Source: JAABRU01 sp050180235
GTDB lineage: Bacteria > Desulfobacterota > Desulfobacteria > Desulfobacterales > Desulfococcaceae
Direction: 5' to 3'
DNA: 38,572 bases
Assembly (NCBI GenBank): GCA_050180235.1
Contig: JBFXEJ010000056.1
Location: 1-38,572 of the forward strand
Under the pieces are notes generated by a model. The model made no database searches and was not told the DNA's origin. It saw nothing but the letters and a program-made list of their open reading frames with translations. The position numbers and the translations under genes were made by a program. Below, piece after piece: positions 17,409 to 26,567 of the stretch (within the stretch, counting starts at the first letter, position 1; each line of letters starts with the position of its first letter).

Positions 17409-20400
17409 TTGACAATAAAATTACAAGAGATCCTCAAAGATTCGGACTACAGATTAGCCCAGTTTAAGCAGCCTCTGCTGGATGATCTGGAACGTCAGAT
17501 TATTGAAAAAAAAGCCAAAGACAAATCTGTTTATAAGGTGGAGTGCCTGATTCGTGGAAAACAGATTAATGTTACTCCGGAAGAAATCGTGAGGCAGCTT
17601 TATCTGCGGGTTCTGACGCATGAATATAATTATCCGGTTGCACGTATTCAACTGGAATATCCGGTTTCCTTTGGTGTGGAGAAAAAATGTGCAGACATTG
17701 TGATTACGGATAAAGACCGTCCGGATGTCCCTTATATTATTGTTGAACTGAAAAAACCGAAACTGAAACAGGGGAAAGAACAGCTTAAAAGTTACTGCAA
17801 TGCCACCGGCGCGCCAATGGGCATTTGGACAAACGGCGATCAGATTTCATATTATCACCGCAAAGATCCCAATTATTTTGAAGATATTCCCCGTATCCCT
17901 CATGCGGATCAGAAACTTTCAGATGTTCTGACCGAACGGTGGACAATTGCTGATTTGATTAAAAACGATAAACTCCTGAAAGAACGCAAATCATTAAAAG
18001 ATCTGATTCTGGAAATGGAAGATGAGGTACTTGCAAATGCGGGAGTGGATGTGTTTGAGGAATTGTTCAAACTCATTTTTACCAAACTTTTTGATGAAAT
18101 GGAAAGCGGACGGAACAGAAAACGCCAGTTGGAATTCCGGAATTACGGAGATACTGAATTTGAACTGAAAACAAAAATACAGAAACTCTTTGAAAAAGCC
18201 CGCAACCGCTGGGAAGGCGTTTTTACAGATAATACCAAAATTGATCTCACGCCTTCCCATTTGTCCATCTGTGTGTCCTCACTGCAGGATGTGAAACTGT
18301 TCAATTCCAATCTGGATGTGGTGGATGAGGCGTTTGAATATCTCATCAACAAAACCAGCAAAGGTGAAAAGGGACAGTATTTTACTCCCCGTTATATTAT
18401 TGATATGTGTGTAAAAATGCTGAATCCCCAGGAAGATGAGACCATGATTGACACAGCCGCAGGGAGTTGCGGTTTTCCGGTGCATACCATTTTTCATGTG
18501 TGGAAACAGATATTGGAAGATGAGGGGCTTCCCCAAAGTCACTTGTTTACATCAGAAAAAAAACCGGCACGCTGTGAGGATTATGTGCATGAAAAGGTTT
18601 TTGCAATTGATTTTGATGAAAAAGCTGTGCGTGTGGGGCGGACACTGAATTTGATTGCAGGAGACGGACAGACCAATGTGCTTCATCTGAACACTCTGGA
18701 TTATGACCGATGGAATGAGCGCACGGAAAAAGATACGGAATGGATTGATACCTATCATGAAGGCTGGAAGCGTTTAAAGAAGATGCGGAAAAGCAATGAT
18801 GACAGGTGCTTTCAGTTTGATATTTTAATGGCAAATCCGCCCTTTGCAGGCGATATTAAAGAAACCCGGATTTTGACAAAATATGATTTGGCAAAAAGTG
18901 TTCTGTATTCAAAAATCAGTGCAGAAGGAATTTCAGACTATTGGGATTATTCACTTAAAGAACCTAATTTTCCTGAATTTTTGGGAATTAAAGGCGAACA
19001 GATTATTAAAATGTCAGATGGCACTTTCAGAAAAGCAAAACTGAAACAGGCCAATACAATGGGGAGAGATATTCTTTTTATTGAACGGAATCTGGATTTT
19101 CTGAGACCCGGCGGCCGGATGGCTGTAGTATTGCCCCAGGGACGGTTTAACAATTCATCAGATAAAAGCATTCGGGAATATATTGCTGACCGTTGCAGAA
19201 TTTTGGCAGTGGTGGGGCTGCATGGAAATGTATTCAAACCCCATACCGGAACCAAAACTTCTGTTTTGTTTTTGCAGAACTGGACGGATGATAAGGGAAT
19301 TTGTCCGCGCAAAGCGGATTATCCCATTTTTTTTGCCACCATGCAGGAACCGAGCAAAGATAACAGCGGAGATAAGATTTATGTAAAGCAGGAAAACGGA
19401 GAGCCATTGCTGGATCAGCACGGGCATCTGATTGTAAAACATGATCTTTTCAATCATGACGGACTGACGCAGGACGGGATTGCAGAGGCATTTATTGAAT
19501 TTGCGAAAAAGGAAAAATTGTCTTTTTTTTTTGACTTCGACTCCTTTGATGAAGTGAACTATTGTTCTCTGCTGGAAGAGTTGGAAGTTAGCGAGGTGAT
19601 GTTAAGTGAACTGGAATTTTCTGGACGAATTGACAGTGAATATTATCGAAAACAATTTTTGTACTTTGAAAAAATTGTAAGGGAAAAAACTTATTCAGAA
19701 CTTAAAAATTTAGCATCGTTTTTAATTGGCCCATTTGGTTCCTCATTTAATACGGATAACTATATTTCTAAAGGTAAATATCGTTATGTGAGAGGACAAG
19801 ATGTAAAACCTTTTATCCTTCAAGATAATGAAAACAGATACATTCCTGAAAATGATTTTTCCAGATTATCGAAATATTCGTTAAAAGAGAAAGATATTTT
19901 AGTTTCAGTTGTTGGAACAATTGGAAATGCTTGTATTGTCCAACTAAAGGATTTGCCCGCTATTTTTAGCTGTAAAAGCACCATCATTCGAACAAAAAAG
20001 ATTAGTTCTGCTTATTTAGTTACATATTTAAACTCTAATTATGGCAGATCTCTCCTTTTGAGAAAAGAAAGAGGAGCTATTCAAAAAGGGCTTAATTTGG
20101 ATGATTTGAAAACTATTATCGTGCCAATTTTTTCTGCTCAGTTTCAGGATATTATTGAAAAACAATTCTATATAGCACAAAGTAAATTAGAAGAAAGCAA
20201 AATTACTTACGCATCTGCCGAAAATCTGCTTTTAAAAACATTAGGTTTAACAGATTTTCAACCCTCAACCGAAAACGTCAATATCAAATCCTTTAAAGAT
20301 TCTTTCCTGAGTTCCGGTAGGTTAGATTCCGAATATTATCAGCTAAAATATGAAAAATTAGAATCATGTATTAGGAATTATAAAAATGGCTTTTGTAGAA

Positions 20401-20981
20401 TAAAAGATTATTTTTATCAGAATAGATCAGATTTCAAAAAAGATAAAATTGGCTTTAACTATATTGAAATTAGCGATATTTCTGTTTCAACCGGAAAAGC
20501 AAGTTTTAACTTTATTGAAATACAACATTTACCTGATAATGCCAAAATTAAATTAAAAAAAGGGGACTTATTGATTTCAAAAGTTCGCCCAAATCGTGGT
20601 GCAGTTGCAATTATTGATTTTGATCAAGAAGATCTGATTTGTAGCGGTGCATTTACAGTTCTGCGTGAAAATAAAAACTCGCCTATTCGTAAAGAAACAT
20701 TACAAACGCTGTTGCGAACACAACTTTTGCGGGAGTTACTCTTAAAATATAATTGTGGAACTTCTTATCCAGTCATCAAGGATGAAGATATTTTAAAATT
20801 AGAGATACCAATTATAGATCAAGAAATTCAAACCCAAATTTCCGAAAAAATCCAAACCAGTTTTCACCTCCGCCAGCAAAGTGAACATCTTCTTGATCTT
20901 GCAAAACAGGCAGTGGAAACAGCCATTGAAAAAGGGGAAAAAGAAGCAGAAAAATTACTAACTTTACACGCTCCACAGTAA
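17409..20981 (+). CDS. Single-chain restriction-modification protein: nuclease-methylase-specificity fusion
   Basis: 1190 residues carrying what are usually separate subunits. Residues about 35-150 resemble the N-terminal nuclease domain of type I HsdR, with PD-(D/E)xK-like residues D96 (CADIV) and E113-x-K115 (VELKK). Residues about 300-660 are an HsdM-type N6-adenine methylase: GQYFTPR, SAM motif DTAAGSCGF from 348, catalytic NPPF at 476-479. Residues about 735-1185 contain two HsdS-like target-recognition domains (IGPFGSSF; LKKGDLLISKVRP). No HsdR helicase motor is seen. It starts at TTG 17409, with AGGAG 6 bases upstream. The specificity part is clearly more AT-rich than the methylase part. 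The ATPase gene follows after 11 bp. It might be type IIG-like or a new multi-gene defence type. Confidence 0.88.
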   Translation: MTIKLQEILKDSDYRLAQFKQPLLDDLERQIIEKKAKDKSVYKVECLIRGKQINVTPEEIVRQLYLRVLTHEYNYPVARIQLEYPVSFGVEKKCADIVITDKDRPDVPYIIVELKKPKLKQGKEQLKSYCNATGAPMGIWTNGDQISYYHRKDPNYFEDIPRIPHADQKLSDVLTERWTIADLIKNDKLLKERKSLKDLILEMEDEVLANAGVDVFEELFKLIFTKLFDEMESGRNRKRQLEFRNYGDTEFELKTKIQKLFEKARNRWEGVFTDNTKIDLTPSHLSICVSSLQDVKLFNSNLDVVDEAFEYLINKTSKGEKGQYFTPRYIIDMCVKMLNPQEDETMIDTAAGSCGFPVHTIFHVWKQILEDEGLPQSHLFTSEKKPARCEDYVHEKVFAIDFDEKAVRVGRTLNLIAGDGQTNVLHLNTLDYDRWNERTEKDTEWIDTYHEGWKRLKKMRKSNDDRCFQFDILMANPPFAGDIKETRILTKYDLAKSVLYSKISAEGISDYWDYSLKEPNFPEFLGIKGEQIIKMSDGTFRKAKLKQANTMGRDILFIERNLDFLRPGGRMAVVLPQGRFNNSSDKSIREYIADRCRILAVVGLHGNVFKPHTGTKTSVLFLQNWTDDKGICPRKADYPIFFATMQEPSKDNSGDKIYVKQENGEPLLDQHGHLIVKHDLFNHDGLTQDGIAEAFIEFAKKEKLSFFFDFDSFDEVNYCSLLEELEVSEVMLSELEFSGRIDSEYYRKQFLYFEKIVREKTYSELKNLASFLIGPFGSSFNTDNYISKGKYRYVRGQDVKPFILQDNENRYIPENDFSRLSKYSLKEKDILVSVVGTIGNACIVQLKDLPAIFSCKSTIIRTKKISSAYLVTYLNSNYGRSLLLRKERGAIQKGLNLDDLKTIIVPIFSAQFQDIIEKQFYIAQSKLEESKITYASAENLLLKTLGLTDFQPSTENVNIKSFKDSFLSSGRLDSEYYQLKYEKLESCIRNYKNGFCRIKDYFYQNRSDFKKDKIGFNYIEISDISVSTGKASFNFIEIQHLPDNAKIKLKKGDLLISKVRPNRGAVAIIDFDQEDLICSGAFTVLRENKNSPIRKETLQTLLRTQLLRELLLKYNCGTSYPVIKDEDILKLEIPIIDQEIQTQISEKIQTSFHLRQQSEHLLDLAKQAVETAIEKGEKEAEKLLTLHAPQ

Positions 20982-20992
20982 GGGGAAAATCA

Positions 20993-22129
20993 ATGATAAG
21001 CAATTTATACATCAAAAACTTCAAATCACTCAAAGAAACAGATTTGGAAATACGGAACCTAAATTTACTGACCGGCTTAAACGGTTCAGGCAAAAGTTCA
21101 CTTATACAAACCTTACTATTATTAAAACAAAGCCCTGAAATCGGACAGGGAAAATTGCAACTCAGCAACCCGAATCATAACCTGTTTGATGCCGGAGTTG
21201 CTGAAGATGTTTATTATCAGTTCGGTCTGGAAAAAGAAATTGTTTTCAGATTAACCTTATCTGAAAACAATTGTCTTGAATGGAGATTTGACTGTGATGT
21301 TCTCACAAAAGCAAACGCAGATGTGCTGAGGTCTGCATCAGAATATTCAGCAGAGCAGTTACAGCAATGCACTGTATTTACAAAAGCATTTCAATATCTC
21401 TGTGCAGAACGTATCGGAACAAAAAATGCCTATCCTGCTTCAGTTGAAATGGTTGAAAATCAAAACAATTTGGGATTATCCGGTGAATATGCCACCCATT
21501 TTCTGCATCTTTTCGGAGACAAATATGAAGTCAATGAGATATTACACCATCCCAATGCAAAATCCCGCAAACTCATTCACCAAACTGAAGCATGGTTAAG
21601 TGAAATTGCTCCGGGCGTAAGGCTTAAAACAGAAGCAATTTCAAATGAGGAAGTGCGCCTTGATTTTCAGTTCGATACGGACAACGGCATAACACACAGA
21701 TATAAACCAAAAAATGTAGGATTTGGTTTAACCTATGTATTGCCGGTTATCCTGTCTCTGCTTGTGGCTGAAAAAGACAAACTCATTCTGACAGAAAACC
21801 CGGAATCACATATACACCCGCGCGGGCAATCCGAACTGGGTAAATTATTTGCCGCAGCCGCACAAAGCGGAGCGCAGTTGTTTATCGAAACCCACAGCGA
21901 TCACATTCTGAACGGCATCCGGATTGCAGCACGGGAAAAGAGAATAGATGAAAAAAATGTAATTGCTTTTTATTTCAAAAGAAATGAAGAAGACAATTGC
22001 AGCAGGATTACCTCTGTTCTGATTGACGGAAAAGGCAAACTGCACAGAAAAACCGATGAAGGCACAAAGGCCAGTATCCCCAAAGGCTTTTTTGACGAAT
22101 GGACAAATTCAATGGCAAAACTGTTTTAG
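20993..22129 (+). CDS. AAA-family ATPase with DUF3696-type C-terminus
   Basis: Predicted SMC/OLD-like ATPase of 378 residues. The N-terminus (ISNLYIKNFKSLK) and Walker A GLNGSGKS (28-35) are typical. LILTENPESHIHP forms Walker B plus the following loop, and ETHSDH is the switch histidine region. The end reads IPKGFFDEW, the DUF3696 pattern. No nuclease or TOPRIM domain is attached. It lies 11 bp after the fused restriction-modification gene and 12 bp before the interrupted third gene, so the three are almost certainly one operon. It likely acts as the energy-using or sensing subunit. GGGGAAAATCAATG gives a reasonable start. Confidence 0.88.
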   Translation: MISNLYIKNFKSLKETDLEIRNLNLLTGLNGSGKSSLIQTLLLLKQSPEIGQGKLQLSNPNHNLFDAGVAEDVYYQFGLEKEIVFRLTLSENNCLEWRFDCDVLTKANADVLRSASEYSAEQLQQCTVFTKAFQYLCAERIGTKNAYPASVEMVENQNNLGLSGEYATHFLHLFGDKYEVNEILHHPNAKSRKLIHQTEAWLSEIAPGVRLKTEAISNEEVRLDFQFDTDNGITHRYKPKNVGFGLTYVLPVILSLLVAEKDKLILTENPESHIHPRGQSELGKLFAAAAQSGAQLFIETHSDHILNGIRIAAREKRIDEKNVIAFYFKRNEEDNCSRITSVLIDGKGKLHRKTDEGTKASIPKGFFDEWTNSMAKLF

Positions 22130-22141
22130 GGGAAAAAACGG

Positions 22142-23226
22142 ATGGACATATTTTTCAACGAATTATCCCTTGTACCTGCCAGCGATGACAATCAAGCCCG
22201 CAGGTGGTTGACAGATTTAGCCGAATTGGGCAGATTACTGAAAGAACTCATTGAATCTCTGGAAGAAGATTCTTTTGCTTTCAGAAGACGGGAAGATTTT
22301 GCACAGCAACAAATCACTGATACGCAGACTGTTTTTGAATTTTTGCAGTCAATGTCTGATTTCAGTGATCCGGTTTATATCTTTCTGCTGGGTATTTTTG
22401 ATTCCCCTTATATCACAGAAGATGATCCGCAGAAAACAGATTATGATGTAATGTCTGTCACCATTGACGGCAAAGATCATGAAATTACTGGCATTGCTGC
22501 TGCATATCTGAAACAGTCTTTGGCAATCAGTCTGGACAGTGACAAAAAATGGGATACCTGTCGTCTGACCGTTCAGATAAACAGAATGAACGAACAGGCA
22601 GAAATCATCTCAGAACAGAAATCCGTCAAACATGCTGCGAAAAAACATCATGTAATACCAAATCACCGTTGAAAATATGCTTTTGAAAAAAATCAATCTA
22701 CTGTAATTAAACAGAAAAATATGATTTTATTGTATGTTTTCAATGTCGATTTGGTATAATTGACTGTCATCTGCCGTTTTTGGCAGATTTATATGATTGG
22801 TTATCCTATAAACCCCGGTTTATCCCTGAAAACAAACGGCAGAATATTTTACCATTGCTAAAAATATACAGTCTTTATATCACTGAAAATACTGACTTGG
22901 ATATGAACAGCGATCAAATCTGGGAAAAATTTTACCAAAAACTGTCTCAACTTGAGACAAATGAAAGAGTCGGTATCATCAGGAAAACAGCAGAACGTAT
23001 AGCAGATGTCCAAAAATGGCAGAACGCAACAGGAAATTTAAAAGTAAATAATCGGGACAGAATGATTTATACAATCCCGAATTCTGATTTCATCATCTCC
23101 GTTGATACGCAGCACGGAGAATTTGAAATACATAAATACCAAAAAGGAAACAACCATTTGGGGGCAGTTTCCTTTGACGGAAAGAGATTTAAGCCAAAAA
23201 ACAGCAGCCGTTCTTTAAAACTGTGA
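22142..23226 (+). pseudogene. Third gene of defence-like operon, split by a MITE
   Basis: I do not recognise the product. The 5' part reads 176 codons (22142-22672) before a stop inside an inserted element. The 3' part reads from about 22760 to 23226 in another frame and ends ISVDTQHGEFEIHKY...SSRSLKL. Taking out the 101-bp element (22656-22756) plus one 3-bp TAA duplication removes 104 bases and joins the two parts in frame as HHVIDCHLPFLADLYDW, giving a 326-residue protein. The restored protein is soluble-looking, acidic at its start and basic near the join (KHAAKKHH). A TTG at 22780 could in theory start a separate 148-residue C-terminal protein, but no strong ribosome site is seen. Confidence 0.85.
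22656..22756. mobile_element. MITE, TACCAAAT family, 101 bp, with TAA target duplication
   Basis: Perfect ends TACCAAAT / ATTTGGTA, within a longer imperfect inverted repeat that includes TTGAAAA / TTTTCAA. It is flanked by TAA at 22653-22655 and 22757-22759. The interior has no gene. It shares ends and a TTTATTGTAT interior motif with elements at 34050 and 34300. Related ends are also found at 31448. Confidence 0.9.
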
Positions 23227-23273
23227 ACTTCTGCAAGCCCTTATCAGACAGCGTTTTGTTGATAAAATCACAT

Positions 23274-23300
23274 GGTGGGCATAATCAGATTATGCCCACC
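23274..23300. terminator. Bidirectional hairpin between convergent genes
   Basis: A perfect 12-bp stem GGTGGGCATAAT / ATTATGCCCACC with a 3-base loop. It sits between the convergent third defence gene and the HtrA gene, where a shared terminator is expected. There is no T-tract. Confidence 0.55.
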
Positions 23301-23337
23301 TGCCTGCTCCTGCCATAAAATCGCTACCATCAGGCCA

Positions 23338-24729
23338 TTACATCTTCACTGTGATATAATACCCCTGTTCACCCCGCTGGAGCAGAATCACTACAGAGCT
23401 TTTGTTCCGGTATTTCAGCACGGCCTTTTCAAACTCTGCGGTATTCCGTACCGGCATTTCATCCATCTGCCGGATAATGTCACCGGGACGAACCCCGATC
23501 CGGGCCAGATATGAATCCCTGCGCACTTCGCTGATTAAAGCGCCTTCTGCCCCGCGCTGACGTCCTCCGGAAAGATTTTGCACTTTCACGCCCAGCCTTT
23601 CATATCCCAGCCCCGCGGCCTGTTCCGCAGGAAACACCGAGGCTCTGAGCGGGACTTTCCATGTTTTGCCCTTGCGCATCAGGGTCAGATTAAGGGTGTC
23701 GCCCGGAGAAATCCCTTTCATTACAGCATAAAAATCACCGGTGGATCGGATTTCCTGACGATCCGCTGAGACAATCACATCTCCTTCCGCTATACCGGCT
23801 TTGTGTGCGGGACTTCCCGGATCCACACTTCTGACCATGACTCCGCTCTGTCCCTGCATATTCAGGTATCCTGCCAGACGGGGATCCAGATGCTGGACTG
23901 TGATTCCCACCCATGATTCACTGACTTCGCCGTACTGAATCAGTTCCTCCACAATCCGCCGGGCCTTGCTGATGGGAATGGCAAAACCGATGCCCTGTGC
24001 CTTGGCATAAATGGCTGTGTTGATGCCGATGAGTTCTCCGTTGATGTTCAGCAGAGGCCCGCCGCTGTTGCCCGGATTGATGGATGCATCGGTTTGGATA
24101 AAATCGTGATAAACCGTGTCTTCTGTGCGGATGCTCCGGTTGATCGCGCTGATGACTCCTGTGGTGACTGTATGGGAAAAACCAAAGGGATTGCCAATGG
24201 CTATGACATCCTCTCCGATCATCAGGTCTTCGGAATTTCCCATCTCCACAGAGGGCAGCCGTTCTCCGGAACTTATGCGGAGCACAGCCAGATCCGAATC
24301 TGTGTCCGCGCCCACAACAGTGGCCTCAAATTCCCGCTCATCTTTAAGGATGGCCGTAATTTTTCCGGCCTGGGCAATCACATGGGCATTGGTCAGAATA
24401 AATCCCTGTTTTCCGTCAATAATGACACCTGAACCCAGACTGCTGCGTTTGTATTCCCGTCTTGGAGCCGGATCAAAAAAATCCCTGAAAAAGGAGTCAA
24501 AAAAAGGATCCGCGTGGAAAAAAGGGCCGGAACTCTGCTGTACCGCATATTCCGAACTGATATTGACCACGGCAGGGCTGACCTTATGCACAGCCTCTGT
24601 CACCTCATTTTCCCTCCTGTACCGCCCGGCCTGAGCGTCAGGAACTGCCATGAATTCTGCCAAAGCAAGAAAAAGGATGATACAGGAAACAGAACACAAT
24701 ACCCCGGTTTTGCACAATATTTTTTTCAT
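23338..24729 (-). CDS. degP: HtrA/DegP-family periplasmic serine protease
   Basis: Envelope protease and chaperone of 463 residues that degrades misfolded exported proteins. A signal peptide ends near residue 34 (VPDAQA). The catalytic triad is H116 (TNAHVIA), D146 (DTDSDLAVL) and S222 (NPGNSGGP). Two PDZ domains follow, at about 260-360 and 370-460, as in Do/DegQ-type members. The ATG at 24729 is preceded by GGGAGG. It is transcribed away from the desulfoferrodoxin gene; the 489-bp gap between them should hold both promoters. Which member of the DegP/DegQ/DegS group it is cannot be settled from sequence alone, though two PDZ domains argue against DegS. Confidence 0.92.
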   Translation of the reverse strand: MKKILCKTGVLCSVSCIILFLALAEFMAVPDAQAGRYRRENEVTEAVHKVSPAVVNISSEYAVQQSSGPFFHADPFFDSFFRDFFDPAPRREYKRSSLGSGVIIDGKQGFILTNAHVIAQAGKITAILKDEREFEATVVGADTDSDLAVLRISSGERLPSVEMGNSEDLMIGEDVIAIGNPFGFSHTVTTGVISAINRSIRTEDTVYHDFIQTDASINPGNSGGPLLNINGELIGINTAIYAKAQGIGFAIPISKARRIVEELIQYGEVSESWVGITVQHLDPRLAGYLNMQGQSGVMVRSVDPGSPAHKAGIAEGDVIVSADRQEIRSTGDFYAVMKGISPGDTLNLTLMRKGKTWKVPLRASVFPAEQAAGLGYERLGVKVQNLSGGRQRGAEGALISEVRRDSYLARIGVRPGDIIRQMDEMPVRNTAEFEKAVLKYRNKSSVVILLQRGEQGYYITVKM

Positions 24730-25218
24730 AAAATTTTACCTCCCATGATTCCTGTTTCCGCCGCAGTCCTGCGGCAGCGGTTTCTGTTGAAAATTTTACA
24801 GAATTATAATATTCCTTTCAGAAAAAACAACTGTTCAGGACAATATATGAAAAAGAGTCTCAGATATTATGGGATATATCAATTTTCAGACAGGTTCTGC
24901 TGCCTCCTGCTTCCGGGAAACCGGATCAAAATGCCGTCTGCGGCAGGGCGGGAAGCTGTGAAACATATACCGGATAATACTGACAACTGTCTGAAAATAT
25001 TTATACAGAAAAGGATTTATCATAAAAACTTGAAAAATTCATGAAATGAATATATATTAGAAAATCTGACTGCCGTACCGTTTTGTCAGGAGACAGTCAT
25101 AGTTTTCTGCATTTTTTATGACTTTTTCCCATTATCCGGCTGCGGCGTCCCAAATTCATTCTGTATTGTTGTCAACTTTATAACCACAAAACCCTGAAAA
25201 CATCGAAAGGAGCAATGA
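24730..25218. other. Divergent intergenic region, 489 bp
   Basis: It lies between the divergent HtrA and desulfoferrodoxin genes and should contain both promoters. TTGTCA and TATAAC near 25170-25181 are suggestive but too close together for a standard sigma-70 promoter. No convincing gene, repeat or operator was seen. Confidence 0.45.
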
Positions 25219-25593
25219 ATGGCGGAAAGACTGCAGGTTTACAAATGTGAGGTATGCGGCAATATCGTTGAGGTACTGGTCGGCGGCAAAGGTGAACTGG
25301 TCTGCTGCGGCAAACCCATGAAACTGATGGCGGAAAACACCGTGGATGCTGCCAAGGAAAAACATGTTCCGGTTATTGAAAAAATTGACGGGGGCGTGAA
25401 GGTGAAAGTGGGTTCCGTGGCCCATCCCATGGAAGAGAAGCATTATATCCAGTGGGTTGAAATTATCGCAGACGGAAAAACCTACAGGCAGTTCCTCAAA
25501 CCCGGAGACAAACCCGAAGCTGTATTCAAAGTTGATGCTGCCAAAGTGACAGCCAGAGAATACTGCAATATTCACGGGTTTTGGAAAGCATAG
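25219..25593 (+). CDS. dfx: Desulfoferrodoxin (class I superoxide reductase)
   Basis: Reduces superoxide to peroxide without releasing oxygen. It has 124 residues. The N-terminal desulforedoxin domain has the FeCys4 ligands as CEVC (9-12) and the CC pair at about 28-29. The catalytic Fe(His)4Cys site is formed by H48 (KHVPVI), H68 (VAHPM), H74 (KHYIQW), C115 and H118 (YCNIHGFW). All ligands are present. AAAGGAG precedes the ATG. It heads a run of redox genes (rubredoxin-like, flavodoxin, small zinc ribbon) that probably supply electrons, although a heptamer array lies between it and the next gene. Confidence 0.96.
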   Translation: MAERLQVYKCEVCGNIVEVLVGGKGELVCCGKPMKLMAENTVDAAKEKHVPVIEKIDGGVKVKVGSVAHPMEEKHYIQWVEIIADGKTYRQFLKPGDKPEAVFKVDAAKVTAREYCNIHGFWKA

Positions 25594-25594
25594 T

Positions 25595-25893
25595 CAGTAA
25601 ACAGTTATCAGTGAACAGTGAACAGTGAACAGTGAACAGTTATCAGTAAACAGTGAACAGTTATCAGTGAACAATGAACAGTGAACAGTGAACAGTGAAC
25701 AGTGAACAGTGAACAGTGAACAGTGAACAGTGATAACTGATAACTGGTAACTGGTAACTGGTAACTGGTAACTGGTAACTGGTAACTGGTAACTGGTAAC
25801 TGGTAACTGGCAACTGGCAACTGGCAACTGGCAACTGGCAACTGATAACTGGTAACTGGTAACTGGCAACTGATAACTGATAATTGGCAACTG
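25595..25893. repeat. Heptamer array with a central orientation switch
   Basis: About 42 units of 7 bp in unbroken register. From 25595 to about 25732 the units read CAGTGAA, CAGTTAT or CAGTAAA on the plus strand. From 25733 to 25893 they read GTAACTG, GCAACTG or ATAACTG, which is CAGTTAC/CAGTTGC/CAGTTAT on the minus strand. The two halves therefore point toward each other and can pair imperfectly. It fills the gap between the dfx stop and the ribosome site of the next gene. It is the same family as the array at 12206. Confidence 0.95.
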
Positions 25894-25907
25894 AAAAGGG
25901 GGGATTT

Positions 25908-26063
25908 ATGACAAGCTGGAAATGTCAGAAATGCGGATATACACTGGAGGCACAGGCTCCTCCTGCGGAATGTCCCTCATGCAGGCAGAAGTGTGAATTT
26001 GTCAACAACACCTGCTATACTCCGGACTGTTCCAAAGAAGGTATTGACAAACGGATCAAATAA
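25908..26063 (+). CDS. Rubredoxin-like small metal protein, 51 aa
   Basis: The N-terminal half is rubredoxin-like: WKCQKCGY supplies one CxxC pair (C6, C9) and ECPSC the other (C22, C25). Extra cysteines follow at 29, 36 and 41. It is shorter between the pairs than a true rubredoxin, so the metal may be iron or zinc. A strong ribosome site (AAGGGGGG) precedes the ATG, directly after the heptamer array. The TAA is followed within 10 bp by the flavodoxin gene, whose ribosome site overlaps the stop codon, so the two are co-translated. Confidence 0.85.
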   Translation: MTSWKCQKCGYTLEAQAPPAECPSCRQKCEFVNNTCYTPDCSKEGIDKRIK

Positions 26064-26072
26064 GGAGAGAAA

Positions 26073-26510
26073 ATGCCAAAAGTTTTGATTGTGTATGCCT
26101 CCAGAACCAAAGAGACAGAAAAAATCGCTCAACTGATCGGTGAGGGGATCCGGATTTCCGGGATGGAAGCCTTTGTGGCGGATGTCAAGGAAATCAAAAA
26201 GGAAACCGATCTGCAGGGCTATGATGCGCTGGTTTTCGGGTCAGCCACCTATCATGGTGAGATGATGGACAAAATGAAAACCATGCTTTTCATGGCTGAA
26301 AAAGCGGGACTGGAAGGAAAGGTCGGGGGCGCGTTCGGGGCATACGGCTGGAGCGGAGAGGCACCGGGCCGTATCTTTGACACCATGAAAAACATTTTCA
26401 AAATGGATATGGTGGGAGATGCCCTGATGCTCAAATCCGCTTCCCTGGGCGGCGGAATTCAGATGGCCCAGTCCTATGGAAAGGAAATCGTCAAAAAACT
26501 TGCCAAATAG
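26073..26510 (+). CDS. Flavodoxin
   Basis: A 145-residue FMN-binding electron carrier. The phosphate loop reads YASRTKETEKIA (9-20), where a canonical flavodoxin has a T/S-rich GxTGNT loop. The second flavin loop region is SATYHGEM (57-64) and the third is GAYGWSGEAPG (88-98). This pattern also occurs as the C-terminal domain of FprA-type flavodiiron proteins, but here it stands alone with no diiron domain. Position after dfx and the rubredoxin-like gene suggests it is part of an electron chain to oxygen- or superoxide-detoxifying enzymes. Confidence 0.88.
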   Translation: MPKVLIVYASRTKETEKIAQLIGEGIRISGMEAFVADVKEIKKETDLQGYDALVFGSATYHGEMMDKMKTMLFMAEKAGLEGKVGGAFGAYGWSGEAPGRIFDTMKNIFKMDMVGDALMLKSASLGGGIQMAQSYGKEIVKKLAK

Positions 26511-26567
26511 GCATATGACGGCATATGATTGTGTTATTTAAATTAACCAGTTCACAAGGAGGATATC

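Noticed and set aside
17409..20981. Complete classical type I restriction system
   Set aside because: No HsdR helicase/translocase gene is seen, and methylase and specificity functions are fused in one chain.
22780..23226. Independent 148-residue gene starting at TTG
   Set aside because: Frame arithmetic shows it is the 3' part of the interrupted third defence gene.
25594..25890. Open frame of 98 codons rich in QLPVTSY-like repeats, minus strand
   Set aside because: It is a by-product of the 7-bp repeat, which reads open in every frame; no ribosome site and no non-repeat content.
25595..25893. Possible CRISPR array
   Set aside because: Units are contiguous 7-mers with no spacers, and there are no cas genes.
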